Assembly: GCF_039904985.1 (NCBI RefSeq)
Contig: NZ_CP157005.1
Span: 3,491,501-3,555,500 of the forward strand
Source of the DNA: Methylomonas sp. AM2-LC
GTDB taxonomy: Bacteria; Pseudomonadota; Gammaproteobacteria; Methylococcales; Methylomonadaceae
Length of the DNA stretch: 64,000 bases
Reading direction: 5' to 3'
Part shown: positions 18,991 to 28,565 of the stretch, piece by piece
How the letters are laid out: every line of letters starts with the position of its first letter
Position numbering within the stretch: position 1 is the stretch's first letter
Program-made: the position numbers and the translations under genes
Notes under the pieces: generated by a model
Told to the model about the DNA's origin: nothing
Database searches by the model: none
The model's input: only the letters and a program-made list of their open reading frames with translations

Positions 18991-20409
18991 TTACTTCTCA
19001 AGTAATTTTTGTATAGCAGTTTGCCATACTACATCATTCGTCATGCTAAAAAGTTTAGTTTCACTTGGACATGCATTCCATATTTCATCAGGTGTTTGAT
19101 ATTGTTGAGTATTAAGCATGATTGGTTTCGTATCATTTATGCAAATATCCGGCACTATTCCAAAGTGACTCAGGGTATTACCATTTGAACGAATAGCCAC
19201 TGCCGTCACCAGATTAACTGCAACACCATCTATATAGGGCAATACCGTTGAAATCATATTCAACCCTTGTGTTGTTGTGCCAATCAAGGTAGCTCGATGT
19301 TGATCTCGAAGAGCTGCTGCAAATATTTCTGCACCTTCGCCAGTCTGACCATTGACCAATACAACCAACTTTAGATTGGCTGGCACATCTGAGTTATTGA
19401 TAGATGCCATGAAGCGCATAGTTTGCGTAGATAATCTACCGCGTATTTCTACGATTAAACCATTATCCAAAAATTGGTCTGCAACATTGATGACCGAGCG
19501 TAATTCACCACCACCATTATCACGGATATCGATAATTAAACCGTTTAAAGGACCATTATTACTATGAGTTAACTCTGAAAGTTGCTGTTCAAGCAAAGTT
19601 TTTGTCGATGAATCAAACTTGGCTATGCGAACATAGCCGTTACCATTAGGCTTAAGGCTAGCTTCTACAGCCGGGTAATTTAAAACTACGCGGGTTATCA
19701 AAACCTGTTTCTGTATGCCATCCCGTTCAATGGTTAAATTTACCGGTGAATCTACAACACCTTGCAATAGATCCACGACTGTTTCAAGTTTAAATCCTTG
19801 CAGATCTCGATTATCAATTTTAAGTAATCGATCGCCTCTTAGCAGGCCATACTTTTGTGCTGGAGAATCTTTTAGTATTGAAGAAACAATAAACTCATCA
19901 CGCATCATCTGTATGACGACGCCAATTCCTGCCGTGATAAGCGGGTTGGAGTTTGTGTTTAACAGTTTTATTTGGGGATAAAAAAAATTGACAATGCCCT
20001 GTATCGCCCCAACTTGAATTTCCATTATATGTTGTGGATTATTATCACATAAATAATAAAAGGCATCTCTTAAGTCTGTTAACGAATCACCCGCATAATT
20101 CGAGATGTCAACTTTGACAGGTAAGTTTATGTCCGACATACCTTTTAGAGCAGCTTTGGTCAGTAAGCGTATATCTAATGGTTTAATGAATGTTGAATGA
20201 ATACTAGTAACTAAGTTTTTAACTTCGTCGTATTTTGGCTGGTTAATATTGTAGTTATTTTCGTAACGAACCGCTTTGGAGCCCGATATCGTGCTACAGG
20301 AAAGCGTTGCAGTCGTCAGTAAGATAAAAATACTAACTTGCAAACAATCTCTGAATCGCGAAATTACAATCGCTGCTGGTGTGGTTAAACGCAATTTAAG
20401 TTTTATCAA
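18991..20409 (-). CDS. S41-family (C-terminal processing protease-like) lipoprotein lacking the catalytic dyad
   Basis: Domains: signal peptide with a lipobox-like end (TLSC, Cys38), helical region (about 55-155), PDZ (about 160-240; GLLRGDRLLKIDNRDLQG), and the S41 core (about 255-425; GYVRIAKFDSST, GLIIDIRDNGGG, VVLVNGQTGEGAEIFAAAL). Active CtpA/Prc proteins have SAS-A-SE with the nucleophile Ser, and a Lys 25 residues later in GKG. Here the aligned positions are Glu358 (in TGEGAE) and Leu383 (in TQGLN). The fold appears intact but the Ser-Lys pair is gone, so it is probably a non-catalytic peptide-binding or scaffold protein. It follows the patatin gene after 200 bases. Confidence 0.85.
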   Translation of the reverse strand: MIKLKLRLTTPAAIVISRFRDCLQVSIFILLTTATLSCSTISGSKAVRYENNYNINQPKYDEVKNLVTSIHSTFIKPLDIRLLTKAALKGMSDINLPVKVDISNYAGDSLTDLRDAFYYLCDNNPQHIMEIQVGAIQGIVNFFYPQIKLLNTNSNPLITAGIGVVIQMMRDEFIVSSILKDSPAQKYGLLRGDRLLKIDNRDLQGFKLETVVDLLQGVVDSPVNLTIERDGIQKQVLITRVVLNYPAVEASLKPNGNGYVRIAKFDSSTKTLLEQQLSELTHSNNGPLNGLIIDIRDNGGGELRSVINVADQFLDNGLIVEIRGRLSTQTMRFMASINNSDVPANLKLVVLVNGQTGEGAEIFAAALRDQHRATLIGTTTQGLNMISTVLPYIDGVAVNLVTAVAIRSNGNTLSHFGIVPDICINDTKPIMLNTQQYQTPDEIWNACPSETKLFSMTNDVVWQTAIQKLLEK

Positions 20410-20609
20410 AGTTAAAAGAAGTAGGCATTAATTTATAAAAAATACGTGGATACGCTGCCTACAAAAAATTACTAGCGACTCTATCGCTAGAACGTTTTGA
20501 ATTGAGCGATACAGTAACACTAACAGATGGAAAGCCACTATTATAAGTTAGTGTTTGAGTATTTAGCATTAAAAACAAGTAAACTAAAATATTTAGATGA
20601 ATCTGGATA

Positions 20610-22031
20610 TTATTTCGACAAAGACTCTGCATATTTTTGGTAAACGGCAGATTCACCTAGCAAACGCCCTGCAATCCCTCTTAGTGCATCTATCTGTGAT
20701 GCTGGGAGAGAAAACGTGGTTGGAATCATTTCAAACTCTTTGTGCTCTGCGGGGTTGGCTAGAAGATCAAAACCAATGTAGATAAAATCGAGTTCAGGAA
20801 TACTAGGCGCTGGAGTTGACAGCTTTGCATTTGGACAATGCAACTGGATTTGATTTTGGCAAGCTGAATAACTAATTTTCTCCTTACTCCAGGTATCAAA
20901 AGCGTTTCGAAGCGATTGTGTGGTTTCAAAAGAAAAGTTATCCATAGGTACGTTGGCGACCACGGATAATACATCAATGACACTGGGTGGTGTCTGCGAT
21001 AAATCATAATCTAAATCAGGTTGATTTTTAGCATCAACAGAGATTACCAATAGTTTTTTGATAGCCCCATTGTTGACTTTTTGAAACAGGTTTATTTCAG
21101 TATCATTAGTAATAAGGGCCTGAAGCGGGCCTCTTAAACCAATATTATCGGCAATACCGCCATCTAACAAATGGATATAGGGTCTTTTGTTACTATCTTG
21201 ATAAGTTTTGAATACCTCAGCATTTTTATAGCGACTAAGATTATTCAGCAAATCATGCTCTGCTTGAGCAATCCAGCCGGGTGGCTTGTAATTACAAGTA
21301 CCCGCATGATTATCCAACGTCATGGGTGGAAAAGCGACAGGGAAATTGGATGAAGCTGCAACGGCACGTGCTAACGGAAAAGCATCTAAATCATCGCACA
21401 TTGGATCAAATTGCGATTGCTGAAAAGTAAAGCGAGCTCCTTGAGTCATATCCGTGGCATTGATCATCAAAAAGGGTTTTTTGTTTTGTTTAGCCAAATC
21501 GGCATAACTACGCCGCTGAAATATTTCCGTATCGTATAAGTCTGCTGCTAAATCGATACGGCTATAATCTGGAGATGCCAGACGGAACCAGTTGCTGGGA
21601 TAAAATAGTTTTGTAACTAATTCGCCCTCAATATCCCGATAGAGAAAGTCTTTGAGAAATCCAGGCTCATTTTTTTCTTTAAATATGGCATCACCAAAAG
21701 CTGCGTAATAGCCTGCCGTAAAACTACCTCCCGAAACAGATGAAATGATATCCACTTCATTTAAAAGATTTGTTTGTCTGCCTTCCCATACTATGGGGGT
21801 ATTTCGCAATTTTTCTAAAACACCATAGGACAAAGCGGCGGCTCGGGTACCACCCCCAGAAAAAGTAAGGATAACAAACAGACTATCGCTGTTTTGCGTA
21901 TCATTAATAAGTTTGTAGCGATACCCCTTGCTGAGATTGTAAGCAGCAACTGTCGATGTGGGTGGATAACTGGCACAACCTGATAATAGGCATACGAACA
22001 AAAAAAACCAAAAATTTACTATTGTGCGCAT
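20610..22031 (-). CDS. Patatin-like phospholipase lipoprotein
   Basis: A 473-residue predicted lipid acyl hydrolase. Residues 1-19 are a lipoprotein signal (LLSGC, Cys19). The patatin core is clear: oxyanion-hole GGGTRAAA at about 59-66, nucleophile Ser100 in SSVSGGS, and the catalytic Asp290 in LLDGGIADN. The catalytic Ser-Asp dyad is therefore present. Location at the outer membrane or periplasm would place it on envelope phospholipids. It is eight bases after a small PEGA-like gene and upstream of the inactive S41-like lipoprotein, suggesting a shared envelope process. Substrate unknown. Confidence 0.9.
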   Translation of the reverse strand: MRTIVNFWFFLFVCLLSGCASYPPTSTVAAYNLSKGYRYKLINDTQNSDSLFVILTFSGGGTRAAALSYGVLEKLRNTPIVWEGRQTNLLNEVDIISSVSGGSFTAGYYAAFGDAIFKEKNEPGFLKDFLYRDIEGELVTKLFYPSNWFRLASPDYSRIDLAADLYDTEIFQRRSYADLAKQNKKPFLMINATDMTQGARFTFQQSQFDPMCDDLDAFPLARAVAASSNFPVAFPPMTLDNHAGTCNYKPPGWIAQAEHDLLNNLSRYKNAEVFKTYQDSNKRPYIHLLDGGIADNIGLRGPLQALITNDTEINLFQKVNNGAIKKLLVISVDAKNQPDLDYDLSQTPPSVIDVLSVVANVPMDNFSFETTQSLRNAFDTWSKEKISYSACQNQIQLHCPNAKLSTPAPSIPELDFIYIGFDLLANPAEHKEFEMIPTTFSLPASQIDALRGIAGRLLGESAVYQKYAESLSK

Positions 22032-22039
22032 GGCTTAAC

Positions 22040-22246
22040 CTACTGAAATTTGACAATGAATGGCGCTAGAGATGTCGTTCCTTGAATGTTTACAGTCACA
22101 GAAAGTGGTTGATAATTCTGTGGATTAGACAGCGAAAATATGTGATGCCCAGCCCCAATATTTAAGGTTTCGTTGGTTTGGCCTAATTCTTCACCATCAG
22201 CCAGCACTGTTCTGTCTTCTTTAAAGCTAACAATTACAAATTCCAT
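22040..22246 (-). CDS. Small PEGA-like protein
   Basis: A 68-residue protein from the ATG at 22246. The longer frame begins at 22420, but its first 58 residues look non-coding and the core starts here. The sequence VLADGEELGQTNETLNIGAGHHIFSLSN...YQPLSVTVNI follows the PEGA pattern (a strand, D-G, G-x-T, G-H, then paired strands), a beta domain found in envelope proteins. No signal peptide is visible, so export is unclear. It lies eight bases upstream of the patatin gene, so it is probably the first gene of that operon. Confidence 0.55.
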   Translation of the reverse strand: MEFVIVSFKEDRTVLADGEELGQTNETLNIGAGHHIFSLSNPQNYQPLSVTVNIQGTTSLAPFIVKFQ

Positions 22247-23023
22247 AATTTCTGCTCTGTAAATTTGATGAATTGAGACAAATCTATTAAAAATAGTAAC
22301 CATAGTCAATAAAATATTAGTACTAGTACTAGCAGACACGAATACAGGAAACTTAAAAGAATTAAGGGTAATTTTCCAAATATAATTATGTTTTAACCTA
22401 GAATCGACAATTGATAGCAACCGAGATGTGCCATTTTCAGTCTACCTTACCAAATTGGTGCTCATCCCCTACCACAAGTAATCAGTTGAGCTGAAAACTG
22501 TATTTAGCTACTTTTAATGTCAGCTTAAATCAATAGATGAATGTTCTAACGTTGTAAATAATGCAATGTTATCTATACTATAAACTGAAATTCATGTGGT
22601 AATTGACTATTACCTTGGTTCAACAGCCTAATTTCGCTGTTAACCCGATGAAAAGGCGAGTAAGCAGAACACTAAATCTGTTGGACAAACAAGATCTTTT
22701 ACACAGTTAGTAAAGAAAAACCAGATAAAGTGATTTGTAGTGATTTGGCGTAATACGCGCTTAGTTCGTACCAAAAGCGCGACTACCTTAGAAACCACTG
22801 AAATGTTTACTTCATCTTAAATACAGATCAAACAGGCTTAAAGTCAAAGTGAAAAGTCGTCAAGAAATACTGCACAGCTCTGTTCCGGCACAGCAAACTC
22901 TTCTAGAAAACATTATGCTTTAAAAAGCCAAAACCCATATTACTTCAATAACTTAATAAAAAACTATTAACTTTGATACTAGATACAAATAAACTCAATA
23001 TTTGAAACAAATAGGATAGTGAA
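22247..23023. other. Intergenic region between the patatin operon and the chemoreceptor
   Basis: About 780 bases with no supportable gene. Promoters for both divergent units should lie here. Short frames exist in all directions, but none resembles a known protein, and I saw no strong hairpin or terminator. Confidence 0.4.
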
Positions 23024-24604
23024 ATGAATTTTAAGGCAAAACTTAAATTACTTAGCATAGTAACCTTGGTAGGTTTATGCTTGGTTGCCAGTATTACTGC
23101 AATAGGATTACATTTAATATCAGACGCAAATGAGACTGTCAATCGTAGAAACACTTATGTGATTGATTTACTTGAAATTAAAGCAAGCGCAGTTTCAACG
23201 ATAATGTTAGATCCAACTTCAGCGGAAACAAAAACTGTATTCACTGAAGCAGAACAAAGTATTAACCAGCATTCTGATTCTGTCCTGAAACTTATCAAAA
23301 GAACTGAAGTTAAAGAGGAGTTAAAACAAATTTTAGCGTTATGGACACTGTATGATCAACACTCTCAAGTGTTAATAACACTAGCGGTGACTGACCCTGT
23401 TAGTGCTAATCAAAAGCTGATACCTTTATATAATCAGGAATTTAAACCATTTCAGGTAAAATTAGATCAATTTATTAGCGTACGTCGGCAAGAGGCAAGC
23501 CAAGCCATAGAGCAAGCCAAGCAGATATCTACCAAGATTTACTGGGGTATTTCCTTATTATTAATTTTTGTCACTTTAGCCAATTTATGGGTTGTTTTAA
23601 ATCTTTCCAGATCGTTGCGGAATGGTTTGCTGGGTATTCAACAAAAACTTTTGCCCTTAAAAAATGGTGACCTAAAACAAAGACTACCCACCCACACGAA
23701 AGATGAATTAAGTGAAATTAGTAGTGGTGTTAATGAATTTATCAGCGAATTTGCACGGATTGTAGAAACAGTTAGAAATGATGCTAATCAACTTTCAGTT
23801 GCGGCAAACGAACTAGCCATTGATGCGCAACAAGTATTAATCAGTTCAAACCAACAAAGTAATGCAACCGCCTCTGTAGCAGCTACAGTTGAAGAATTTA
23901 CCGTGAGTATCGACAGTGTATCCAATCACGCTTCTGAAGCTGAACATGACGCGGAACACTACGGTGAACTTTCACGTCAAGGTGGTTCTGATGTTAAAAA
24001 TGCAGTCGCAGAAATTCAAAGAATTGAACAAGCAGTCAATAATGCGGTAGAAAAAATGCACACCTTAGGTCAACAAGCTCATGAAATTAGCAGCATTGTT
24101 GAAGTTATCAAAAATGTGGCAGATCAAACCAATTTATTGGCATTAAATGCTGCAATCGAAGCTGCACGAGCGGGGGAGTCTGGGCGTGGCTTTTCTGTGG
24201 TTGCTGATGAAGTGCGTAATTTGGCAGAACGGACCTCAAAATCGGCTTTGGAAATCACCACTATGATTTCGGGTATTCAGCAAAATACTGATAAAGCATC
24301 TAGCGTTATGCAACAAGGTAATGAACGAGTAATCGTAGGGGTAAAACAAGCGGAATTAGCCGTTCACTCCATGCAACAAATTGATGAGAACACACAAAAC
24401 GTGATGAACTCCATTAACTATATTTCTTCCGCACTAAAGGAACAGCGCATTGCAGGTAATGAAATTGCTAAAAATGTAGGATACATATCGCAAATTACTG
24501 AAAAAAACTGTGCAGCTGTTTCTCATGTCTCGTTGTCAGCAGCCCGTTTAAATAAGCTAGCAACAGAATTGAACAATGAGATGGCTAAATTTAATCTTAA
24601 TTGA
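23024..24604 (+). CDS. Methyl-accepting chemotaxis protein
   Basis: A 526-residue chemoreceptor with TM1 (about 10-32), a periplasmic four-helix-bundle sensor (about 33-170), TM2 (about 172-193), HAMP (about 195-248) and the signalling domain (about 265-526). The conserved hairpin tip is [44 protein letters not shown]. The ligand is not predictable from the divergent sensor. There is no CheB/CheR-tethering pentapeptide at the C-terminus. No chemotaxis genes are adjacent, so it is an orphan receptor feeding a CheA encoded elsewhere. Confidence 0.94.
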   Translation: MNFKAKLKLLSIVTLVGLCLVASITAIGLHLISDANETVNRRNTYVIDLLEIKASAVSTIMLDPTSAETKTVFTEAEQSINQHSDSVLKLIKRTEVKEELKQILALWTLYDQHSQVLITLAVTDPVSANQKLIPLYNQEFKPFQVKLDQFISVRRQEASQAIEQAKQISTKIYWGISLLLIFVTLANLWVVLNLSRSLRNGLLGIQQKLLPLKNGDLKQRLPTHTKDELSEISSGVNEFISEFARIVETVRNDANQLSVAANELAIDAQQVLISSNQQSNATASVAATVEEFTVSIDSVSNHASEAEHDAEHYGELSRQGGSDVKNAVAEIQRIEQAVNNAVEKMHTLGQQAHEISSIVEVIKNVADQTNLLALNAAIEAARAGESGRGFSVVADEVRNLAERTSKSALEITTMISGIQQNTDKASSVMQQGNERVIVGVKQAELAVHSMQQIDENTQNVMNSINYISSALKEQRIAGNEIAKNVGYISQITEKNCAAVSHVSLSAARLNKLATELNNEMAKFNLN

Positions 24605-24688
24605 GGCAGGCAGTTAATTGGTCATTCTGACGCTGAAAAAAAGCAGATTTGAATTTCCAGCCAAACCATAAAATGTTTCTGCAAAATC

Positions 24689-24764
24689 TGGTGGGTGCTG
24701 AGGGGTTCGAACCCCCGACCCTCGCCTTGTAAGGGCGATGCTCTCCCAGCTGAGCTAAGCACCC
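24689..24764 (-). tRNA. tRNA-Val (UAC)
   Basis: A complete 76-nt cloverleaf read on the minus strand: acceptor GGGTGCT pairing with AGCACCC, D-arm with AGCTGGGAGA, anticodon loop CTTACAA giving anticodon UAC, T-arm GGTTCGAACC, discriminator A and an encoded CCA end (24691-24689). The anticodon decodes valine. No other tRNA lies nearby. Confidence 0.96.
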
Positions 24765-24949
24765 GATTTGCAGCCGACTATTTTAAACAATACAAATTTA
24801 ATATGCAACGGGTAATTGTCAATTGATGTGTAAAAAAACTTCTATTAAGACAAAAAATAGCCATACTAATTGTCTTTATAATCAGTCAGGATTCTACGGC
24901 AATCCAAGCTGACGGAATAAATACTGACCCGTGTCTAAAATTAAGTTAT

Positions 24950-26428
24950 CTAAGCAAATACAATTTCCATAGCCACCTGCAATCCCCCTTCGGGACGATT
25001 AGTTGCCTTTATTTTTCCTTCATGAACTAATAAGGCTTGTTGGGCAATGGCCAATCCTAAGCCTATGCCATCTGGTTTTTTAGATGAGTGACTACGATAA
25101 AATGGCTGAAAAATTTCTGTTAAATCCTGTTCGGGAACGCCAGATCCTTGATCCTCAATAAGCAGTCGCCAACATCGGCTTTTACTATCGAAATTGGACT
25201 TTAAGCAGACTTCGCCGCCTGCTTTACAGTGTTGCACGGCATTGCGTAACACATTTTCGATGGCTCGATGCAATAACTCGCCCCAAGCAGTCACCATTAT
25301 TTCCTCTGTTCCTTCAGCACAAATATGCACTTGACGCAGCTCCGCTTCGAAACGTACATCGGCGACAATATCATCCAACAGCGCGCCTAAATCGAACTCT
25401 TGCTTATCTCCACCCGAAATTCCCGCTTCCAAACGCGACAAAACCAATAATTCGCCCACTAGATCGCTGATACGCTGTGCTTCACGTTCGATACGTACCA
25501 AACTGGTTTGCAATTTATCGGGTTGTTGTTGCACCAATCCAATTGCAGCCTGTATCCGAGCGAGTGGTGAACGCAATTCATGAGAAACGTCATGCAACAA
25601 GCGCTGTTGAGCATTGAGCAAGCTATATATTTTTTCTGCCATCCGATCAAAATCGTGACCGAGAGCAGACAGTTCGTCGCGGCGCTTACCCATAGCATCG
25701 GCAACGCGCACCTTTAGATTACCTGCAGCAAGACTGGCAATGGCAAGGCGTAGCTGGCGAATGGGCTTGGCAAAATACCAAGCCAGAGCAAAGCTGAATA
25801 CTAAACTAGCAACAATGCCTGATAAAATGGGCAGCAGTGGTGATGGTGGTCCGGGTGGTCGGTGGGCAAACTTTTGGTGGGCATCCCTGTTAAAATCATT
25901 TTGCGGAGGATGATCGGGCATATCATGATCGAACATTCCAGGACCGGGCATTTCAGGCCCTGGCAAATCATGACCCATCTGTCCAGAATTAGGCCTATCG
26001 TGATTAGGCATTGGTACAAACAATAGATAACGATGACCATCAGAAGCAGAAAGTATACGAAAAGCATCGGGATTATTACCCTCTAAATACAAACTGCGAG
26101 CCTGTTGCAGAGTTTCTGCTGCTAAATTTCGTTCCAGAATCTCGTGATCTTCATCGTCTACCGCATAGACAGGCGGAACATGCGAGGCACGCAATTTATC
26201 TAAAAATCTGCGTAACTCTAAAATACCACCATATTGATGAGCTTGTTCCGCAACTTGCAACATGGCAGCAGCATGTATAATGTCTATCTCTGGGTGATGT
26301 GTACCACCTGTTGCATCGTTGCCAGCTTCAACCTGATGCCTTAACCAAACAGTGGTGCCAACGCCGATACCAGCCAATAATAAAGCCAACCAGAATGCCA
26401 GAAAAAACTTCCAGAATAATCTACCCAT
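24950..26428 (-). CDS. Sensor histidine kinase, CpxA-like, with His/Met/Pro-rich periplasmic segment
   Basis: A 492-residue membrane kinase: TM1 (about 8-28), periplasmic domain (about 29-198), TM2 (about 200-220), HAMP (about 221-272), HisKA (His283 in HDVSHELRSPLAR) and HATPase (VLRNAVQHC, DQGSGVP, GIGLGLAI). The periplasmic part ends in a low-complexity stretch (about 140-195) with repeated PGP and six His and five Met residues, which could bind a soft metal such as copper, or zinc. It lies three bases after its response regulator and divergent from a Spy/CpxP-like gene, the layout of an envelope-stress system. Metal sensing is inference. Confidence 0.9.
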   Translation of the reverse strand: MGRLFWKFFLAFWLALLLAGIGVGTTVWLRHQVEAGNDATGGTHHPEIDIIHAAAMLQVAEQAHQYGGILELRRFLDKLRASHVPPVYAVDDEDHEILERNLAAETLQQARSLYLEGNNPDAFRILSASDGHRYLLFVPMPNHDRPNSGQMGHDLPGPEMPGPGMFDHDMPDHPPQNDFNRDAHQKFAHRPPGPPSPLLPILSGIVASLVFSFALAWYFAKPIRQLRLAIASLAAGNLKVRVADAMGKRRDELSALGHDFDRMAEKIYSLLNAQQRLLHDVSHELRSPLARIQAAIGLVQQQPDKLQTSLVRIEREAQRISDLVGELLVLSRLEAGISGGDKQEFDLGALLDDIVADVRFEAELRQVHICAEGTEEIMVTAWGELLHRAIENVLRNAVQHCKAGGEVCLKSNFDSKSRCWRLLIEDQGSGVPEQDLTEIFQPFYRSHSSKKPDGIGLGLAIAQQALLVHEGKIKATNRPEGGLQVAMEIVFA

Positions 26429-26431
26429 ACT

Positions 26432-27118
26432 TTACTCTTTAACCAATTGATAGCCCTGTCCACGCACGGTTTGTATGTAAGAGCGGCCATCAGCTTGCTG
26501 GCCTAATTTCTGCCGAATACTGCTCATGTGTACATCAATGCTTCTGTCGTAACGTGCCAAAGGACGTCCCAAACTTTTTTCAGACAATTCCTGTTTAGTG
26601 ACAACGCTTCCAACATTTTGAGCCAAGGTTTCCAGCAAATTAAATTCTGTACTGGTTAATTCTATATCTTTGTCAAACCAGGCGGCTTTGCGTTTTTCGC
26701 TCCAGATTTTCAGCGGACCGGCTATCACCAACCGCTCTATGGTAGTGCTACTTAGTGTACCTGTACGTTTGATGATGGCACGGATACGCGCAACCAGCTC
26801 TCTGGGTGTGCAAGGTTTCGGAACATAATCGTCTGCACCAGATTCAAGACCAATAATCTTGTCTACATCATCGCCTTTGGCGGTAAACATCAGCACGGGG
26901 ATATGGCTGTGCTGACGTATTTTATTTAACACTTCAGTGCCTTTCATATCCGGCAGCATAATATCCAGCATGACCAATTCGTAATTGCCGGATAAGGCTA
27001 ATTGCAGACCGACTTGGCCTAAGTGGCTAAAATCGACTTGGAAACCTTCTTGCTGTAAATAATCTTTGAATAACTCAACCAATTCTACGTCATCATCAAT
27101 CATTAAAATTTTTGTCAC
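26432..27118 (-). CDS. OmpR-family response regulator, CpxR-like
   Basis: A transcription factor with a receiver domain (about 1-120; ILMIDDDVEL, phosphoacceptor Asp52 in MLDIMLPDMKG, and the switch Lys in VPKPCTPREL) and an OmpR-type winged helix (about 130-225; ELTSTEFNLLETLAQN, RSIDVHMSSIRQKLG, IQTVRGQGYQL). A GTG at 27118 gives 228 residues with AAGG eight bases upstream. The frame extends upstream to 27172, but that part does not look coding. It heads the operon with the sensor kinase. Confidence 0.92.
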   Translation of the reverse strand: MTKILMIDDDVELVELFKDYLQQEGFQVDFSHLGQVGLQLALSGNYELVMLDIMLPDMKGTEVLNKIRQHSHIPVLMFTAKGDDVDKIIGLESGADDYVPKPCTPRELVARIRAIIKRTGTLSSTTIERLVIAGPLKIWSEKRKAAWFDKDIELTSTEFNLLETLAQNVGSVVTKQELSEKSLGRPLARYDRSIDVHMSSIRQKLGQQADGRSYIQTVRGQGYQLVKE

Positions 27119-27304
27119 GGTCAGTACCTTATTATATAGATAAGGCATGATACCGCCATCTAGAACCGACAACCAGAGGCTAAAGCCAAGTTTTACCTAA
27201 GTTTACATTTCAATAACAGCACTTTACATTTACGCAGCGCATAATTTAATCACCGGAATCAAACAGGTTTCGTTATGTTTCATTGTTCAAATTGGAGATT
27301 ATTT

Positions 27305-27769
27305 ATGCGTAAAACATTATTAATATTAACCTTGTTAGCACCAGGTTTGGCATTGGCTGAACCTCCCATACAAGGGGAGCCACCTTTTGGTGACTTTCGG
27401 CCAAATCATCACGGACCTGACGGCGGAGACAAAGAGCATTTGCCCGGATTTTTGCAAGGCATCGACTTATCTACCCAACAAAAAACAGACATTAAAAATC
27501 TGTTTCAAAACAATCGCACCAACTTCGATTCAAAACGGGAAGAGGACAAAAAAGTGGCCATTGATTTACACCGCTTAAGTTTCTCTAATGATTTTAACGA
27601 TAAAAATATGCAAGTATTGCTAGAGAAAGCTGCAAGTGCGCATAAGGAAATGATACTGCAAAAAGCCACTCTGGATAATTCGATTTACAAACTATTGACT
27701 GCGGAACAACAGCAGAAAGTACAGAAGAATTTAGCGCAAAATGACGGTGGATTTGGACGCGGTCAGTAA
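27305..27769 (+). CDS. Spy/CpxP-like periplasmic chaperone
   Basis: A 154-residue exported protein. The ATG at 27305 starts a clean signal peptide (MRKTLLILTLLAPGLALA) with GGAG upstream; the frame begins ten codons earlier without support. The two LTxxQ-type motifs of the CpxP/Spy family are LSTQQK (about 58) and LTAEQQ (about 135), within an all-helical cradle. The N-terminal mature part has a His/Asp-rich stretch (FRPNHHGPDGGDKEH). It is divergent from the CpxRA-like pair and is probably both its target and its repressor, as in the E. coli Cpx system. Confidence 0.85.
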   Translation: MRKTLLILTLLAPGLALAEPPIQGEPPFGDFRPNHHGPDGGDKEHLPGFLQGIDLSTQQKTDIKNLFQNNRTNFDSKREEDKKVAIDLHRLSFSNDFNDKNMQVLLEKAASAHKEMILQKATLDNSIYKLLTAEQQQKVQKNLAQNDGGFGRGQ

Positions 27770-27840
27770 TTAATGACGAGGGCATTGGCAAAGGATTGCC
27801 GATACATTAATGTATTCTACACACCAACTATTTATGTCAT

Positions 27841-27895
27841 CCAATTTTCCGCCTTTTATTCTAGGAGTGGACGCCGAACGAACGGCGGAAAATGG
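27841..27895. repeat. Inverted repeat with 12-bp arms
   Basis: CAATTTTCCGCC near 27842 faces GGCGGAAAATGG near 27884-27895, with one mismatch and a 30-base loop. The loop itself holds GCCGAACGAACGGC. There is no U-tract, so this is a REP-like hairpin more than a terminator, although it does follow the chaperone gene. Confidence 0.45.
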
Positions 27896-28110
27896 TTAGC
27901 ATTATTTCTCACCCACTCTAAATGACAATTAACACGCTACGCAAAATCTAAATAGTTAAATTAAAACTTTTACTTAACTTTACATTTCCAGCTCTCTCTT
28001 TTTGGGTAATTTTCCAATAGTATAGGGTGCTAGAATAACTTGGCCTAGCACATAAAAATGCTTTGCGTCTATTCAGAAAGTTTTAAAATTTTAAAATGAA
28101 TTAGCTATAG

Positions 28111-28141
28111 AATGCGCTAAACAAAGTGAAGCGCATCTGTT
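28111..28141 (+). repeat. Dispersed REP-like repeat, copy 2
   Basis: AATGCGC...GTGAAGCGCATCTGTT: the ATGCGC and GCGCAT arms form a hairpin, and the core GAAGCGCATCTGTT matches copies at 10422-10455 (opposite strand) and 56711-56750. Confidence 0.55.
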
Positions 28142-28268
28142 TCGATTGAGGCGCCTTCTAGCGTCGGCATCCTATAAAAACCTAACTTTATAATGCTTTT
28201 TTAAGTTGAAAAAAGGCCAGATTGTTAATTTTTCCTATTTATGTTGGCTCAACGAAAGGTAATGTTTT

Positions 28269-28565
28269 ATGACATCTATTAGCAGCGCCCAAAGCTCAAC
28301 CAGTAGCAGTGTAATTTCTGGTTCATCAAGTTCCATTGATCAAAAAATTAAAGCACTTGAGCAGGAAATTTCAGCTGAGCAAAAAAGCAAAGATGACACC
28401 AAAACTAAAGAAACTAAAGTGCAATTGTTAGAAGCACAAATACTACTTTTACAAATGCAAAAACAACAAGCTGCACAAACGCAATCTGAAACTAATCAGA
28501 ATTCGGTTACCAGTAGTAATAATTCAAAAACGTCTAATACGAGTGGTATAGATACTTTTGTTTGA
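28269..28565 (+). CDS. FlxA-like family protein
   Basis: A 98-residue Ser/Thr-rich protein with a central coiled coil (about 23-65; IDQKIKALEQEISAEQKSK, then QLLEAQILLLQMQKQQ), matching the FlxA-like family (PF14282). In E. coli flxA is a flagellar-regulon gene of unknown function, but no flagellar gene is present here. AAGG lies ten bases before the ATG. It is monocistronic. The family call rests on composition and the helix pattern. Confidence 0.65.
   Translation: MTSISSAQSSTSSSVISGSSSSIDQKIKALEQEISAEQKSKDDTKTKETKVQLLEAQILLLQMQKQQAAQTQSETNQNSVTSSNNSKTSNTSGIDTFV

Larger units (their letters stand above)
27770..28268. other. Intergenic region with two repeats
   Basis: No gene seen. It holds an inverted repeat at 27841-27895 and a dispersed repeat copy at 28111-28141. 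The rest is AT-rich and featureless to me. Confidence 0.45.

Noticed and set aside
20459..20656. 65-aa minus-strand ORF overlapping the patatin C-terminus
   Set aside because: Overlaps the end of the patatin gene in another frame and has no recognisable features.
22247..22420. N-terminal extension of the PEGA-like protein
   Set aside because: The extension reads as non-coding (Ser/Thr/Asn-rich, no domain); the compact PEGA-like core starts at 22246.
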